From NCBI RefSeq assembly GCF_003385455.1, contig NZ_QNUF01000005.1:62001-126000 (forward strand): 64,000 bases of DNA, written 5' to 3'. Of this stretch, positions 53,430 to 62,644 are shown piece after piece. The position numbers were made by a program, and so were the translations under genes. Below the pieces are notes generated by a model, which did not search any database, was not told the origin of the DNA, and saw only the letters and a list, made by a program, of their open reading frames with translations. Position 1 is the first letter of the stretch, and the number at the start of each line of letters is the position of its first letter. This DNA is from Chryseobacterium rhizosphaerae. Its GTDB lineage: Bacteria; Bacteroidota; Bacteroidia; Flavobacteriales; Weeksellaceae.

Positions 53430-54938
53430 ATGATGAGAAAATATTCTACTTATATCCTGCTTTTTGGATTTCCTTTGTTCGGATGCCAAACTAAGGTGGT
53501 TGAAAAACCCACCTATGAGCAGAACTGGATGTTGTTAGAAAAAGATAATAAAGCACTGGCTTTTGATGCCGATATACACTTATCTGATGCTGAACTTACA
53601 TTGGATAAAAAATTATTTGAACTACGAAAACAATTCCTTAACGAAACAGAGAAACAGAAGATCCCTTTATATAACAGCTCTTTTAACGAATTAAAACCGT
53701 TGATAGAAGACAGTAAGCTGTATAAAGTTTTTCAAACGATGCCTAAAGGTGGTCTGCTGCATACCCACAGTGGAGGAGTTACCGATATGAAATGGGTGAT
53801 TGCAGCGGCAAGAAAGTATAAAGAATGTTATGTCTATGACCAAAAAGATAATGATAAGTTTATTGTAGGTCAGCTGGCTTTTTTTGAAAATGGGAAAGTT
53901 CCCCAAGGATTCGTCAGTCTTGATAAAAAACTTCTTTCGGATCCTCATTTTGAAAAAGAGTTATTGGAGCGTCTCACTCTGAAGCGGGATAAATTATGTA
54001 CCTATACCAACTATTGGATTGAGTTTGAAAAACGTTTTCAACGCATCAATCTGCTGTTGCCTTACCGTCCTTTCTTTAAAGAATATTATCTGAAAGGTTT
54101 CCAGGATCTGGCGAAAGATAAAGTACAGCATGTGGAAATCCGATATGTTTTTGAAGAGCTTTATGATTTCCAACATGGAAAATACCCTGTAAAGAAATCG
54201 ATTACCGACCTGCAGGATATCGTTAAAGAAGTACAGAAATCAGACCCTCAGTTCAGCCTGAAACTCATTTATTCAAGTTTTAAGTTTTTAGATCCTCAAA
54301 GTATTGAAAAGCAGCTTGAAACAGCTTTTGAACTTAAAAAAGAATTTCCGGATATGATTTCCGGTTTTGATCTTGTTGCAGATGAAGCGGCAGGCCATAG
54401 TATTTCTTTCTTTGAGAAAAACTGGACCGCATTGGACGGACTTAGTAAAAAATATGGCGTAGAAATGCCTCTTTTCCTCCATGCCGGTGAAAGTAATTCG
54501 GTCTTTAATAAAAATGTTTTTGATACTTCATTGTTGAATAACCGAAGAATTGGTCACGGTTTAAACCTGATCTATTTTCCGAAGACAATGGAGCTGATCA
54601 AAAAACAGAATAAACTGGTTGAGGTAAGCCCAATCAGTAACCAGATTTTAGGATACGTCAGTGACTTGAGGAATCATCCGGCAAGAGTGTTATTAAGTAA
54701 TGGAGTACAGTGTTCCATAAACAGTGATGATCCGTCGGTATATGGATATGAAGGACTCAGCTATGATTTCTGGGTTGCTTTTGTCTATTGGGAGCTGGAT
54801 GTGAAAGCCCTGAAAAAATTGGTTTTCAATTCCATTACTTATTCTTCTATGAATGATAATGAAAAAAAGGTTGCCGTTGCCCACCTGAATAAACAGTGGA
54901 ATGATTTTATTCAGCATACCAATCAGTCATTAAACTAA
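53430..54938 (+). CDS. Adenosine deaminase family lipoprotein (ADGF-like)
   Basis: 502 residues. The N terminus ends in a lipobox (LFGFPLFGC), so the protein is an exported lipoprotein. Metal and catalytic motifs follow in order: HTHSGG (H111, H113), LHAGES, IGHGLNL and NSDDPSVYG, the last two Asp binding zinc. The layout matches adenosine-deaminase-related growth factor proteins. It would deaminate extracellular adenosine or a related purine. A palindromic operator precedes it, so it is probably regulated. ATG 53430 and 53433 are both possible starts. Confidence 0.88.
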   Translation: MMRKYSTYILLFGFPLFGCQTKVVEKPTYEQNWMLLEKDNKALAFDADIHLSDAELTLDKKLFELRKQFLNETEKQKIPLYNSSFNELKPLIEDSKLYKVFQTMPKGGLLHTHSGGVTDMKWVIAAARKYKECYVYDQKDNDKFIVGQLAFFENGKVPQGFVSLDKKLLSDPHFEKELLERLTLKRDKLCTYTNYWIEFEKRFQRINLLLPYRPFFKEYYLKGFQDLAKDKVQHVEIRYVFEELYDFQHGKYPVKKSITDLQDIVKEVQKSDPQFSLKLIYSSFKFLDPQSIEKQLETAFELKKEFPDMISGFDLVADEAAGHSISFFEKNWTALDGLSKKYGVEMPLFLHAGESNSVFNKNVFDTSLLNNRRIGHGLNLIYFPKTMELIKKQNKLVEVSPISNQILGYVSDLRNHPARVLLSNGVQCSINSDDPSVYGYEGLSYDFWVAFVYWELDVKALKKLVFNSITYSSMNDNEKKVAVAHLNKQWNDFIQHTNQSLN

Positions 54939-54981
54939 TGTAAATGTCTGCCCAGTTGTTTTTTTGAATAGACCAGAATAA

Positions 54982-55011
54982 AATAAGGTGAGTTGCTAAA
55001 CTCACCTTATT
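54982..55011. terminator. Terminator between the deaminase and a facing serine hydrolase
   Basis: AATAAGGTGAGT (54982-54993) pairs perfectly with ACTCACCTTATT (55000-55011), loop of six, T run on the right and A run on the left. It can serve both facing genes. Confidence 0.85.
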
Positions 55012-55101
55012 TTATATTTATCCTATTTTTGGGAGATAAGCCCTATTGCTTGATTACCGCTTTTTTAGATTTGAATTATTATTTTATGAGCAGTATATCT
55101 G

Positions 55102-56670
55102 TTATTTTCTTACTTTTTCGAAATTCAGATCCTGAAAGTCGAAGCTAAAATCTATATTGGGAGAGATGCCCTTCATTTTTATATTTTGAGCTTTTCCTTC
55201 TTCATCTAAGTTAAACAGGGCCAATGCATCGCAGTTCATATCTTTATAATCCCATTTAATTGCAAAAGTATTGGCTTTATAAAAACTCATAGGTCCATTT
55301 AGTTTTGGTGACCGATAAGACTTGAACCACAATTGACTTCCTTTTAGGAAAATCTCAATTTTTCCAAACCATTTATCCTCATACAATCCGATTAAATCTT
55401 CGTTCTTTATTGTCGTATTTTTTGCTTTGCTTACGGTCTCCCAAACTTTTTTAGTAACCTCATCTCCGGATTTTTTTTGTGACTCAAAATAAGCAGCATA
55501 CTTATCTACCCAACCGAAATCGTTGAGCCCTAAATAGCTGTCAATAATCGTTTGGCTCACAGAGGAGAAAACACCGGCGCCGCCATTTTCCGTATTGGTC
55601 AAAATAACAATACCTAAATTTAAATCAGGGATCATGGTAACGATAGAAAGCATTCCGGGTAAGCCTCCCGTGTGTGAAACACTGAGATTCCCCTTCACAT
55701 CTGATAAATTCCAGCCTAAACCATATCCATTGAAGTGTTGATTGTATCTTGGATTAGGATTTATTTGATCAACGGTATGGATCGTCCACATCTCATGTTG
55801 TCTTTCTTTAGTAAAAAGCTGTTTGTCTAAATGGGAACCATATTTACCATGGTTGAGCTGAACAAGCATCCATTTAGACATATCATCAACGTTGGAGACT
55901 ATTCCTCCGGCAGCACCATTAACCATTGGTCCGTATAAAGATATTTTTTTTATAGTACCTGATTCTGAGGAATGTGGTGAAGCCATCATACTGAAATCCT
56001 TTACCTGGGCTATAGAGCTGAGAGAATTCTGCATTTGTAATGGTTCCAAAATACGCTTCTGGATAAAGGTTTCCCAGGTCATTCCACTTATTCTTGCAAT
56101 AATTTCACCGGCCACCAAATACAATTGATTATCATAGTTAAACTGGGTTCGGAAACCTGAAACAGGTGTGAAATACTGGAAAGATTTTATCACATCGTTG
56201 ATAGTGAAGTCTGTACCATCCGGAAACATCATTAAATCACCTGCTCCTAAACCTAGTCCGCTACGGTGACATAACAGATCTTCTATGGTAAAATTTTCCG
56301 TCACATAGTCGTTATACATTTTAAATTCCGGAATGTATTTTTTGACATTATCATTCCAGGAGAGTTTTCCTTCATCTACTAAAATTGATAAAGCAGCAGT
56401 TGTAAATGCTTTACTGTTAGAAGCAATTTCAAAGTTGGTATGCTCATCAATAAGCAGTTTTGTATCTATAGATTTTACCCCATAGCCTTTTTTGTGAACT
56501 ATTTTTCCATCCTTTACAATAGCTACAGCGACTCCTGCAACATTGAATTTTTCCATCGCGTTGGCAATCAGCGCATCGATTTCTTTAGAGGGTATTTGTC
56601 CGGGTAAATGACTACTTGCAAATACAGTAATAATGGTAATAATGAATAGAGACCATTTTATTTTTGTCAT
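55102..56670 (-). CDS. Secreted serine hydrolase, beta-lactamase family, with DUF3471-like C terminus
   Basis: 522 residues. After a signal peptide (MTKIKWSLFIITIITVFASSHLPGQ) come SNSK (S84, K87; SxxK), YDN (179-181; YxN) and SHTGGLPG (HxG triad), the class C beta-lactamase/PBP core. The last 100 or so residues (DLIGLYEDKWFGKIEIFLKG on) are a beta-barrel domain of the DUF3471 kind. It probably acts as an esterase or peptidase in the periplasm. It is not closely similar in length to the 358-residue family member at 1966-3042. Confidence 0.9.
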   Translation of the reverse strand: MTKIKWSLFIITIITVFASSHLPGQIPSKEIDALIANAMEKFNVAGVAVAIVKDGKIVHKKGYGVKSIDTKLLIDEHTNFEIASNSKAFTTAALSILVDEGKLSWNDNVKKYIPEFKMYNDYVTENFTIEDLLCHRSGLGLGAGDLMMFPDGTDFTINDVIKSFQYFTPVSGFRTQFNYDNQLYLVAGEIIARISGMTWETFIQKRILEPLQMQNSLSSIAQVKDFSMMASPHSSESGTIKKISLYGPMVNGAAGGIVSNVDDMSKWMLVQLNHGKYGSHLDKQLFTKERQHEMWTIHTVDQINPNPRYNQHFNGYGLGWNLSDVKGNLSVSHTGGLPGMLSIVTMIPDLNLGIVILTNTENGGAGVFSSVSQTIIDSYLGLNDFGWVDKYAAYFESQKKSGDEVTKKVWETVSKAKNTTIKNEDLIGLYEDKWFGKIEIFLKGSQLWFKSYRSPKLNGPMSFYKANTFAIKWDYKDMNCDALALFNLDEEGKAQNIKMKGISPNIDFSFDFQDLNFEKVRK

Positions 56671-56840
56671 AGCTGTTTAATTTGATATCATGGTTTTATT
56701 GACCACTCAGCTTCACGGTTTAAAGCAAGTGGATATTAGCAGCGCTAAATCTATAGATTAAAAGCCTAACTTCAAAATGAAAAGCCAATTTTAAATCAGA
56801 CATGGAAGTTCCAGAATTGGGAAAAAATAGAGGCATTAAA

Positions 56841-56970
56841 ATGGGTGGATGCACCCGTATTTTTTTTAAATAAACAGTTTGTGATATTTTTTTCACAAAT
56901 TACTGCATAGTCTTTGATCAGAAGCTATAAAACAAGGAGTAAAAATCAGTATTATTGTAAGATCAATAAT
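56841..56970 (+). promoter_or_regulatory. Leader of the molybdenum-enzyme cluster: hairpin, CRP/FNR-like palindrome, second palindrome
   Basis: The 311-base gap 56671-56981 holds, from left to right, a hairpin ATGGGTG-GATG-CACCCGT (56841-56858) followed by TATTTTTTTT. Next is a palindrome TTTGTGA-N8-TCACAAA (56878-56899), like a CRP/FNR-type site with two extra spacer bases. Last is ATTATTG-N6-CAATAAT (56951-56970) just before the first gene. A terminator-like hairpin here has no gene in front of it, so it could act as an attenuator, or reflect a short transcript. Confidence 0.45.
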
Positions 56971-56981
56971 TGATACACTTT

Positions 56982-57731
56982 ATGGGACATTGGGAAATCA
57001 TCTTGTTCTTTCTGGTGATAGCGTTTGTTTATTCATCAGTAGGATTTGGAGGAGGGTCAAGTTATCTTGCTGTGTTGGCAATGTATGGTCTTCCATATCA
57101 GGAGATACGCCTGATAGCTCTTATATGCAACGTGATTGTCGTTACGGGAGGAGTTTATATTTATATTAAAAATAAACAGACCGATTGGCGGAAAATACTG
57201 CCCATTACCCTTGTGAGTGTACCCATGGCCTATCTGGGTGCCATACTGAAGATCAGTCAGGAAACTTTTTTTCTGATCCTGGGGATCACCCTGATTATAG
57301 CAGCCATATTGTTATGGATAAAAACAGATGCAAAGAACAACGCTGAAATATCACAGGATTCACAGGCATCCGTCATTCGGAATGGCTTTTTGGGAGGCGG
57401 AATCGGGTTTCTTTCTGGTTTGGTAGGTATAGGAGGGGGGATCTTTCTTTCCCCACTGCTTAATCTGCTGAAGTGGGATACCCCAAGAAAAATTGCTGCC
57501 ACCTCCAGTTTTTTTATATTGGTTAATTCCATATCAGGAATTTTCGGACAGCTCACAAAACTATCCGTAGATATGGACTTCTTTAGAATTCTGAGTTTAT
57601 GTCTGGCCGTTTTTATCGGTGGACAGATAGGTTCCAGAATGTCTCTCAAATGGAACCCCTTAGTTATAAAAAGAGTGACAGCTGTGCTTGTTCTGGTAGC
57701 GGGAATAAATGTTTTAATAAAATACTGGTAA
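56982..57731 (+). CDS. TSUP (TauE/SafE) family membrane permease
   Basis: 249 residues from the ATG at 56982 (MGHWEIILFFLVIAF); an in-frame TTG at 56970 adds four residues. About seven or eight hydrophobic segments lie in two related halves. GFGGGSSYLAVLAM in the first half and GIGGGIFLSPLLNLL in the second are the paired TSUP motifs. The family exports or imports sulfur oxyanions or organosulfonates. Placed first in a molybdenum cluster, it may carry sulfite, sulfate or another anion for the enzyme in the cluster; this is an inference. Confidence 0.9.
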   Translation: MGHWEIILFFLVIAFVYSSVGFGGGSSYLAVLAMYGLPYQEIRLIALICNVIVVTGGVYIYIKNKQTDWRKILPITLVSVPMAYLGAILKISQETFFLILGITLIIAAILLWIKTDAKNNAEISQDSQASVIRNGFLGGGIGFLSGLVGIGGGIFLSPLLNLLKWDTPRKIAATSSFFILVNSISGIFGQLTKLSVDMDFFRILSLCLAVFIGGQIGSRMSLKWNPLVIKRVTAVLVLVAGINVLIKYW

Positions 57732-57744
57732 ACCCCACTTAAAA

Positions 57745-57987
57745 ATGAAACTTAATATATTGGCGTTCGGAATAGCAAAAGATATTTTTGGAACACCGGA
57801 CATGGAAATAGAAACCACAGAAGACTTGAATGTCGGACAGCTAAAAGATATTCTGGAAGACCGTTTTCCACAGCTGAGAAAACTGAAATCTTATTTTATT
57901 GCTGTGGATGAAGAATATGCGGATGATGACCGCATCATAACAGGTACTAACGAAATAGCAGTGATCCCTCCCGTAAGCGGTGGATAA
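57745..57987 (+). CDS. moaD: Molybdopterin synthase small subunit
   Basis: 80 residues with a ubiquitin-like beta-grasp and a C-terminal PPVSGG, the exact GG end needed for thiocarboxylation. It carries sulfur to MoaE during molybdopterin synthesis in the cytoplasm. moaE follows after five bases, so the two synthase subunits are coupled. A ThiF/MoeB-type activating enzyme lies in the same region at 63596. The length is normal. Confidence 0.93.
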   Translation: MKLNILAFGIAKDIFGTPDMEIETTEDLNVGQLKDILEDRFPQLRKLKSYFIAVDEEYADDDRIITGTNEIAVIPPVSGG

Positions 57988-57992
57988 AAAGT

Positions 57993-58409
57993 ATGATTGA
58001 TATAAAAATAACCGACCAGGCACTGAATATAGCTGACTGTTTAGAGGTTGCTCATGATCTGGGCAGCGGAGGAACAGCCACTTTTATAGGAACCGTTCGT
58101 AACAGGACCAAAGAAAAGCCTGTTGTCCGCCTGGAGTTTGAATGTTATCAAACTATGGCGATTAAGGAAATGCAAAAGATAGCCGACGCAGCTGCTGCTC
58201 TGTTTTCCGTTCGCAATATAGTGGTTCACCATCGAGTAGGAATACTATATCCCGGTGATGCGGCAGTGATCATTGTTGTTAATGACGGACATCGTGAGGC
58301 AGTTTTTGATGCCTGCCGGTATATCATTGATACCCTAAAACAAAAAGTTCCGATCTGGAAAAAAGAAATTTTTGAAGATGGAGATGAATGGGTTTCCGCA
58401 CATCCGTAA
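57993..58409 (+). CDS. moaE: Molybdopterin synthase large subunit
   Basis: 138 residues. GGTATFIGTVRNRTK, LEFECYQTMAIKEM, HHRVGILYPGDAAVIIVV and PIWKKE are MoaE blocks; the Lys residues of the last one are in the active site. It converts cyclic pyranopterin phosphate to molybdopterin with two MoaD molecules. It lies directly after moaD. Typical length, no missing motif. Confidence 0.94.
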   Translation: MIDIKITDQALNIADCLEVAHDLGSGGTATFIGTVRNRTKEKPVVRLEFECYQTMAIKEMQKIADAAAALFSVRNIVVHHRVGILYPGDAAVIIVVNDGHREAVFDACRYIIDTLKQKVPIWKKEIFEDGDEWVSAHP

Positions 58410-58456
58410 TGGTAAGGAATAAAATTTCGTATATTTACTATAATACTTCTTGTTAG

Positions 58457-59332
58457 ATGAAAATCAATACCTTGAAATATAATTCAGTACAGAAGATAGA
58501 GATTATCAAAGTTAAGGATAACACAAGTTTTCCCTATACGGATGATATTTCAGTGGAAGAACCATTGGAAATCAGGATTTCATTCGGATCAGAATCCTAC
58601 AGGGAGACGAAAAACCTATCCGTTACCATGAGAACTCCCGGAAATGACAGGGAACTGACAGCCGGTTTTCTATATACGGAAGGGATTATTGAAGACCCAA
58701 AGCAGATCAGAAATGTACAGCATGCTCAGGAGGCATGTTCCAGAACCAGTGAAAATGTGATCATCGTTGAACTTGCAGAAGGATTTGTTCCACAGCTGAT
58801 GAAAACTGACAGAAATTTCTATACCACCTCCAGTTGTGGAGTTTGTGGAAAAGGATCCATCGAATCAATACGAACTGTAAGTGCTTTCCATAAACTGGAA
58901 AAAGAAAAAATTACCCTCAATCTGGAAACCATCTATCAATTATCAGAGAAACTAAAATCTTTTCAGGATAACTTCAGTGCCACAGGGGGAATACATGCTT
59001 CAGGCATTTTTGATCTGGAAGGTAATCTTCTTGCCGTGCGGGAAGATGTAGGAAGGCATAATGCACTGGATAAATTGATAGGATATGCCGTGTTCACTGA
59101 CCAGCTGCCATTGAAACATAAAATTTTAGTATTAAGTGGAAGGGCAAGTTTTGAACTGGTTCAGAAAGCGGCAATGGCAGGTATTCCGGTTATTGCAGCA
59201 ATAGGAGCTCCCTCCAGTCTCGCAGTAGATCTGGCAAAAGAGTTTGATATCACTTTACTTGGGTTCCTTCGGGACAACAGGTTTAATATCTATCACTCGG
59301 GGACTAATTTTGAAATTAAAAATTTGATATGA
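58457..59332 (+). CDS. fdhD: Formate dehydrogenase accessory sulfurtransferase
   Basis: 291 residues. The redox CxxC motif is CGVC (C127, C130) in TTSSCGVCG, and the lobe GGIHASGIFDLEGNLLAVREDVGRHNALDKLIG is the FdhD signature. FdhD gives sulfur to the molybdenum of a formate-dehydrogenase-like enzyme, needed for activity. Its last four bases overlap the next start (ATGA), so translation is coupled. The partner is the large oxidoreductase at 59699. This supports that enzyme being of the FdhF/YdeP type. Confidence 0.96.
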   Translation: MKINTLKYNSVQKIEIIKVKDNTSFPYTDDISVEEPLEIRISFGSESYRETKNLSVTMRTPGNDRELTAGFLYTEGIIEDPKQIRNVQHAQEACSRTSENVIIVELAEGFVPQLMKTDRNFYTTSSCGVCGKGSIESIRTVSAFHKLEKEKITLNLETIYQLSEKLKSFQDNFSATGGIHASGIFDLEGNLLAVREDVGRHNALDKLIGYAVFTDQLPLKHKILVLSGRASFELVQKAAMAGIPVIAAIGAPSSLAVDLAKEFDITLLGFLRDNRFNIYHSGTNFEIKNLI

Positions 59333-59679
59333 AAATAAGAATAAAAGATAATTCCGTGAGATTCCGAATTACCCAATCGGAGGTTACGGAATTGCACAAA
59401 AATGGAATAATCTCCAGCACCACACAATTTATAGACAACCCATTTATATATACTGTTGAAAAAACAGATGAACAACAGCTGTCAGCTGCATTTGTAGAGC
59501 ATAGAATTGTAATGAAAATTCCAGGTTTTATGGTAGAAGAACTGGCTACTACAGATAGGGTGGGTTTCGACGGATTGAGCGGAAAAGTTCAGCTCCTGAT
59601 AGAAAAAGACTTTGTATGCCTTGATAATACCATAGAGGATCAGAGTGATAATTATCCGAATCCAAATATGAAATGCTAA
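59329..59679 (+). CDS. DUF7009 family protein
   Basis: 116 residues. The opening MKIRIKDNSVRFRITQSEVTELHKNG and the C-terminal LLIEKDFVCLDNTIEDQSDNYPNP are conserved features of the DUF7009 family as I know it, found next to molybdenum genes in Bacteroidota. No signal peptide or metal-binding motif is clear, apart from Cys in FVCLD and NMKC. The start overlaps fdhD by four bases. It may help in loading or stability of the molybdoenzyme, but there is no direct evidence. Confidence 0.75.
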   Translation: MKIRIKDNSVRFRITQSEVTELHKNGIISSTTQFIDNPFIYTVEKTDEQQLSAAFVEHRIVMKIPGFMVEELATTDRVGFDGLSGKVQLLIEKDFVCLDNTIEDQSDNYPNPNMKC

Positions 59680-59698
59680 CCCAAAAAAATAAAAGGCG

Positions 59699-62092
59699 AT
59701 GGAAGAACATGATAACAATAAAATAGAAAAGGAAATTAAGAATGAGCCTCAGGCAGAAAATCCTTACAGATTACTTGATCTAAAACTTACACATGTTGAA
59801 AAATCAGCTGCCGGAATTCCTGCAGTATTAGCTGCTTTTAGTGATTTATTTGAAGAAAAAGCCCCTATTCGAGGGATGAGGGCTTTATTTAAAATGAATC
59901 AGATGGGTGGTTTTGACTGTCCCAGCTGCGCCTGGCCGGATCCGGATGATGAACGTTCGGTTCTTGGTGAATATTGTGAAAATGGGGCTAAGGCTCTCGC
60001 AGAAGAAGCGACAACCAAAAGAGTTACCCCGGAATTCTTTAAAGAAAATTCTGTATTTGATCTGGCAAAACTGGACGACTACGAGATCGGCAAGATGGGA
60101 AGACTTACGGATCCCATGTACTTGCCGGAAGGAGCTACTCATTACCAACCAATAAGCTGGGATGAGGCTTTTAAAAAAATAGCAGGACATCTCAATGCAC
60201 TGGAATCTCCGGATGAAGCAGCCTTTTATACCTCCGGAAGAACGAGTAATGAAGCATCTTTTGTTTATCAGCTGTTTGCAAAGGAATTCGGAACCAATAA
60301 TATGCCCGATTGCTCCAATATGTGCCATGAAACTTCGGGATCAGCACTGCGTCCTACCATTGGAATTGGTAAAGGTACAGTGACTTTGGAGGATTTTTAC
60401 GAAGCCGAAGTCATTGTTATTATCGGACAGAATCCGGGAACCAATGCTCCCAGAATGATGAGTGCTCTTTCAAAAGGAAAAAAGAATGGAGCTAAGATTA
60501 TAGCCATAAATCCATTGCCGGAAGCAGGTCTTATGGGCTTTACCAATCCACAGAGTGTTAAAGATATTCTTAATGGCGGAGTACAGCTGGCTGATCTCTA
60601 TCTGCCCGTTAAGATCAACGGTGATATGGCTCTTTTAAAGGCGCTGGAACTTTTGTTGATCGAATTTGAAAAGGAAAATCCGGGCTCTGTGTTTGATGAA
60701 AATTTTATTACAGAAAAAACAGTAGGATATGAGGATTTTATCAGACAGTTTGATCATTATAAACTAGATGAGCTGGCTTCCCTTTCGGGAGTTTCGAAAG
60801 AATTAATCTATGAGGCTGCAGTAACAATAGCATCTAAAAAAAGAATTATTTTCAGCTGGGGAATGGGGCTTACCCAACAGCCCAATGGAGTGGATATGAT
60901 CCGTGAAATTCTCAATATTCTTTTGCTAAAAGGGAGTATAGGCATACCTGGAGCTGGGGTCTGTCCTGTTCGGGGGCACAGTAATGTTCAGGGAAACAGG
61001 ACCATGATGATTGACGAAAAACCTACAGATGAACAACTTGACCGTCTCGAAAAGTTTTATGGTTTCAAAATGCCACGCAAGCACGGCTATGATGTCGTAA
61101 GAGCAATTAAAGCCATACATGAAGAAAAAATAAAGGTCATGTTCTGCATGGGAGGAAACTTCCTTTCGGCAACACCTGATACCACTTATACAGCCCATGC
61201 CCTCAGAAAACTTAACCTTCTGGTCTCTGTTTCTACCAAACTTAACCGGGGACATCTGGTTCATGGAAAAGAAGCACTTATCCTGCCGACCTATGGCCGT
61301 AGTGATAAAGATATTGTGAATGGTAAACTACAGATCGTAACAACCGAAAACTCTATGGGGGTAGTTCAGGATTCAAAGGGAATACTGGATGCCGTATCCA
61401 ATAATCTGATCAATGAAACTCAGATTGTCTGCCGTATGGCAATGGCTACTTTAGGAGAAAGATCTGTGGTCAGCTGGCAGCGTTATCATGACAGCTACGA
61501 TGCCGTACGGGATGATATCGAGCAGTGTATCCCGGGTTTTGAAAATTATAATGTCCGTGTCCGCCAGAAAGGAGGCTTTTATCTTCCGAATGCTGCACGG
61601 GATAAACAGGAATTCTCGAAAGAACTGGGAGGGCGTGCCCCTTTTACCTTGACAGAAGTACCGGATAATACGCTTGCTGCAGATGAATATATGATGGCAA
61701 CCACCAGAACTCATGACCAGTTCAATACAACTATCTATGGATTGGATGATCGCTACCGCGGGATTAAAAATGAGCGCAGGGTAATATTTATGAATCAGAA
61801 TGATATTGATAAAGCAGGTTTTAAAGCCGGAGATCGGGTAGACCTTTACAATTATGATGACGGGATAGAGCGTGTAGCACCACTGTTTATCATTGTTTCT
61901 TATCAGATTCCGGAAAAAAATACCGTTACGTATTTTCCGGAAACGAATGTCCTGGTATCCGTCAATAATGTTGTCAAGGAAAGTAATATGCCCGCATCAA
62001 AATATGTGAAAATCAAAATTATGAAACATGACCCCGAAGTATACAAAAAAGTAGATCAGATGCTTTATCAGGGGGCTATTCAAAGACCGTAA
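59699..62092 (+). CDS. YdeP/FdhF-like molybdopterin oxidoreductase
   Basis: 797 residues. The N terminus has a paired-Cys motif CPSCAWPDP (C74, C77) instead of the four-Cys iron-sulfur motif of classical FdhF. C209 in NMCHETSGSA is the expected molybdenum ligand, in the place of Sec/Cys of formate dehydrogenases. NPLPEAGLMGFTNP, the pterin-binding GIPGAGVCPVRGHSNVQG and a C-terminal molydopterin-dinucleotide-binding domain (from about 680, TRTHDQFNTTIYG) are present. No Tat signal is seen, so it is cytoplasmic. Family members include YdeP (acid resistance) and relatives of formate dehydrogenase; the substrate is unknown. Confidence 0.9.
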   Translation: MEEHDNNKIEKEIKNEPQAENPYRLLDLKLTHVEKSAAGIPAVLAAFSDLFEEKAPIRGMRALFKMNQMGGFDCPSCAWPDPDDERSVLGEYCENGAKALAEEATTKRVTPEFFKENSVFDLAKLDDYEIGKMGRLTDPMYLPEGATHYQPISWDEAFKKIAGHLNALESPDEAAFYTSGRTSNEASFVYQLFAKEFGTNNMPDCSNMCHETSGSALRPTIGIGKGTVTLEDFYEAEVIVIIGQNPGTNAPRMMSALSKGKKNGAKIIAINPLPEAGLMGFTNPQSVKDILNGGVQLADLYLPVKINGDMALLKALELLLIEFEKENPGSVFDENFITEKTVGYEDFIRQFDHYKLDELASLSGVSKELIYEAAVTIASKKRIIFSWGMGLTQQPNGVDMIREILNILLLKGSIGIPGAGVCPVRGHSNVQGNRTMMIDEKPTDEQLDRLEKFYGFKMPRKHGYDVVRAIKAIHEEKIKVMFCMGGNFLSATPDTTYTAHALRKLNLLVSVSTKLNRGHLVHGKEALILPTYGRSDKDIVNGKLQIVTTENSMGVVQDSKGILDAVSNNLINETQIVCRMAMATLGERSVVSWQRYHDSYDAVRDDIEQCIPGFENYNVRVRQKGGFYLPNAARDKQEFSKELGGRAPFTLTEVPDNTLAADEYMMATTRTHDQFNTTIYGLDDRYRGIKNERRVIFMNQNDIDKAGFKAGDRVDLYNYDDGIERVAPLFIIVSYQIPEKNTVTYFPETNVLVSVNNVVKESNMPASKYVKIKIMKHDPEVYKKVDQMLYQGAIQRP

Positions 62093-62105
62093 TAAAAAAT
62101 AAACG

Positions 62106-62618
62106 ATGAGTATAAATCAGAAATCTCTATATTTAGGCAAAATATGGATATTCGCCCTGTTTTTGATTGCGGGTATGGTATCTGCCCAGTCGCAATTTAA
62201 ACTAAAAGTAAGTGGGGAGGTATCACAGCCGCTGGAGCTCTCCTTATCTGATCTTGTAAAAATGCCCAGAAAGGAAGCTAAATTAAAAGATAAAGAAGGA
62301 AATGTTCATGTGTATACAGGAGTTTCTGTTCTGGATATTCTTGCCAAAGCCGGGGTTCCTTCCGGTAAAGAATTACACGGTGAAAACCTTTCCAAATACC
62401 TGCTGGTACAATGTACCGACGGATATCAGGTTTTATTCTCTCTGGCAGAGCTGGATCCGTCGATTGCAGATAAAAATGTGATTGTAGCAGATACCATAGA
62501 CGGTAACCCATTATTGAAGGAAAAAGGTCCGCTCCGTATCATTGCCGAAGGTGAAAAAAAACCGGCCCGGAGTTCTTATCAGGTAGAAGCCTTGATTGTG
62601 GGGCATATTAAAAAGTAA
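62106..62618 (+). CDS. Small periplasmic protein with sulfite-oxidase-type molybdopterin-binding fold
   Basis: 170 residues with a signal peptide (MSINQKSLYLGKIWIFALFLIAGMVSAQ). The mature part (LKVSGEVSQPLELSLSDLVKMPRKEAKL, YTGVSVLDILAKAGVP, YLLVQCTDGYQVLFSLAELDP, PLRIIAEGEKKPARSSYQVEALIVGHIKK) follows the Oxidored_molyb domain. The core Cys-bearing loop is shortened to QCTDGYQ, and the C-terminal half of true sulfite oxidases is missing. It lies 14 bases after the large enzyme and could bind or supply the cofactor or substrate in the periplasm. Confidence 0.75.
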   Translation: MSINQKSLYLGKIWIFALFLIAGMVSAQSQFKLKVSGEVSQPLELSLSDLVKMPRKEAKLKDKEGNVHVYTGVSVLDILAKAGVPSGKELHGENLSKYLLVQCTDGYQVLFSLAELDPSIADKNVIVADTIDGNPLLKEKGPLRIIAEGEKKPARSSYQVEALIVGHIKK

Positions 62619-62644
62619 TTGTAACAAGTAATGACAAAGAAAAT

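Noticed and set aside
1966-56670. Serine hydrolases at 1966-3042 and 55102-56670 as a recent duplication
   Set aside because: They share only the family motifs; length, C-terminal domain and sequence differ widely.
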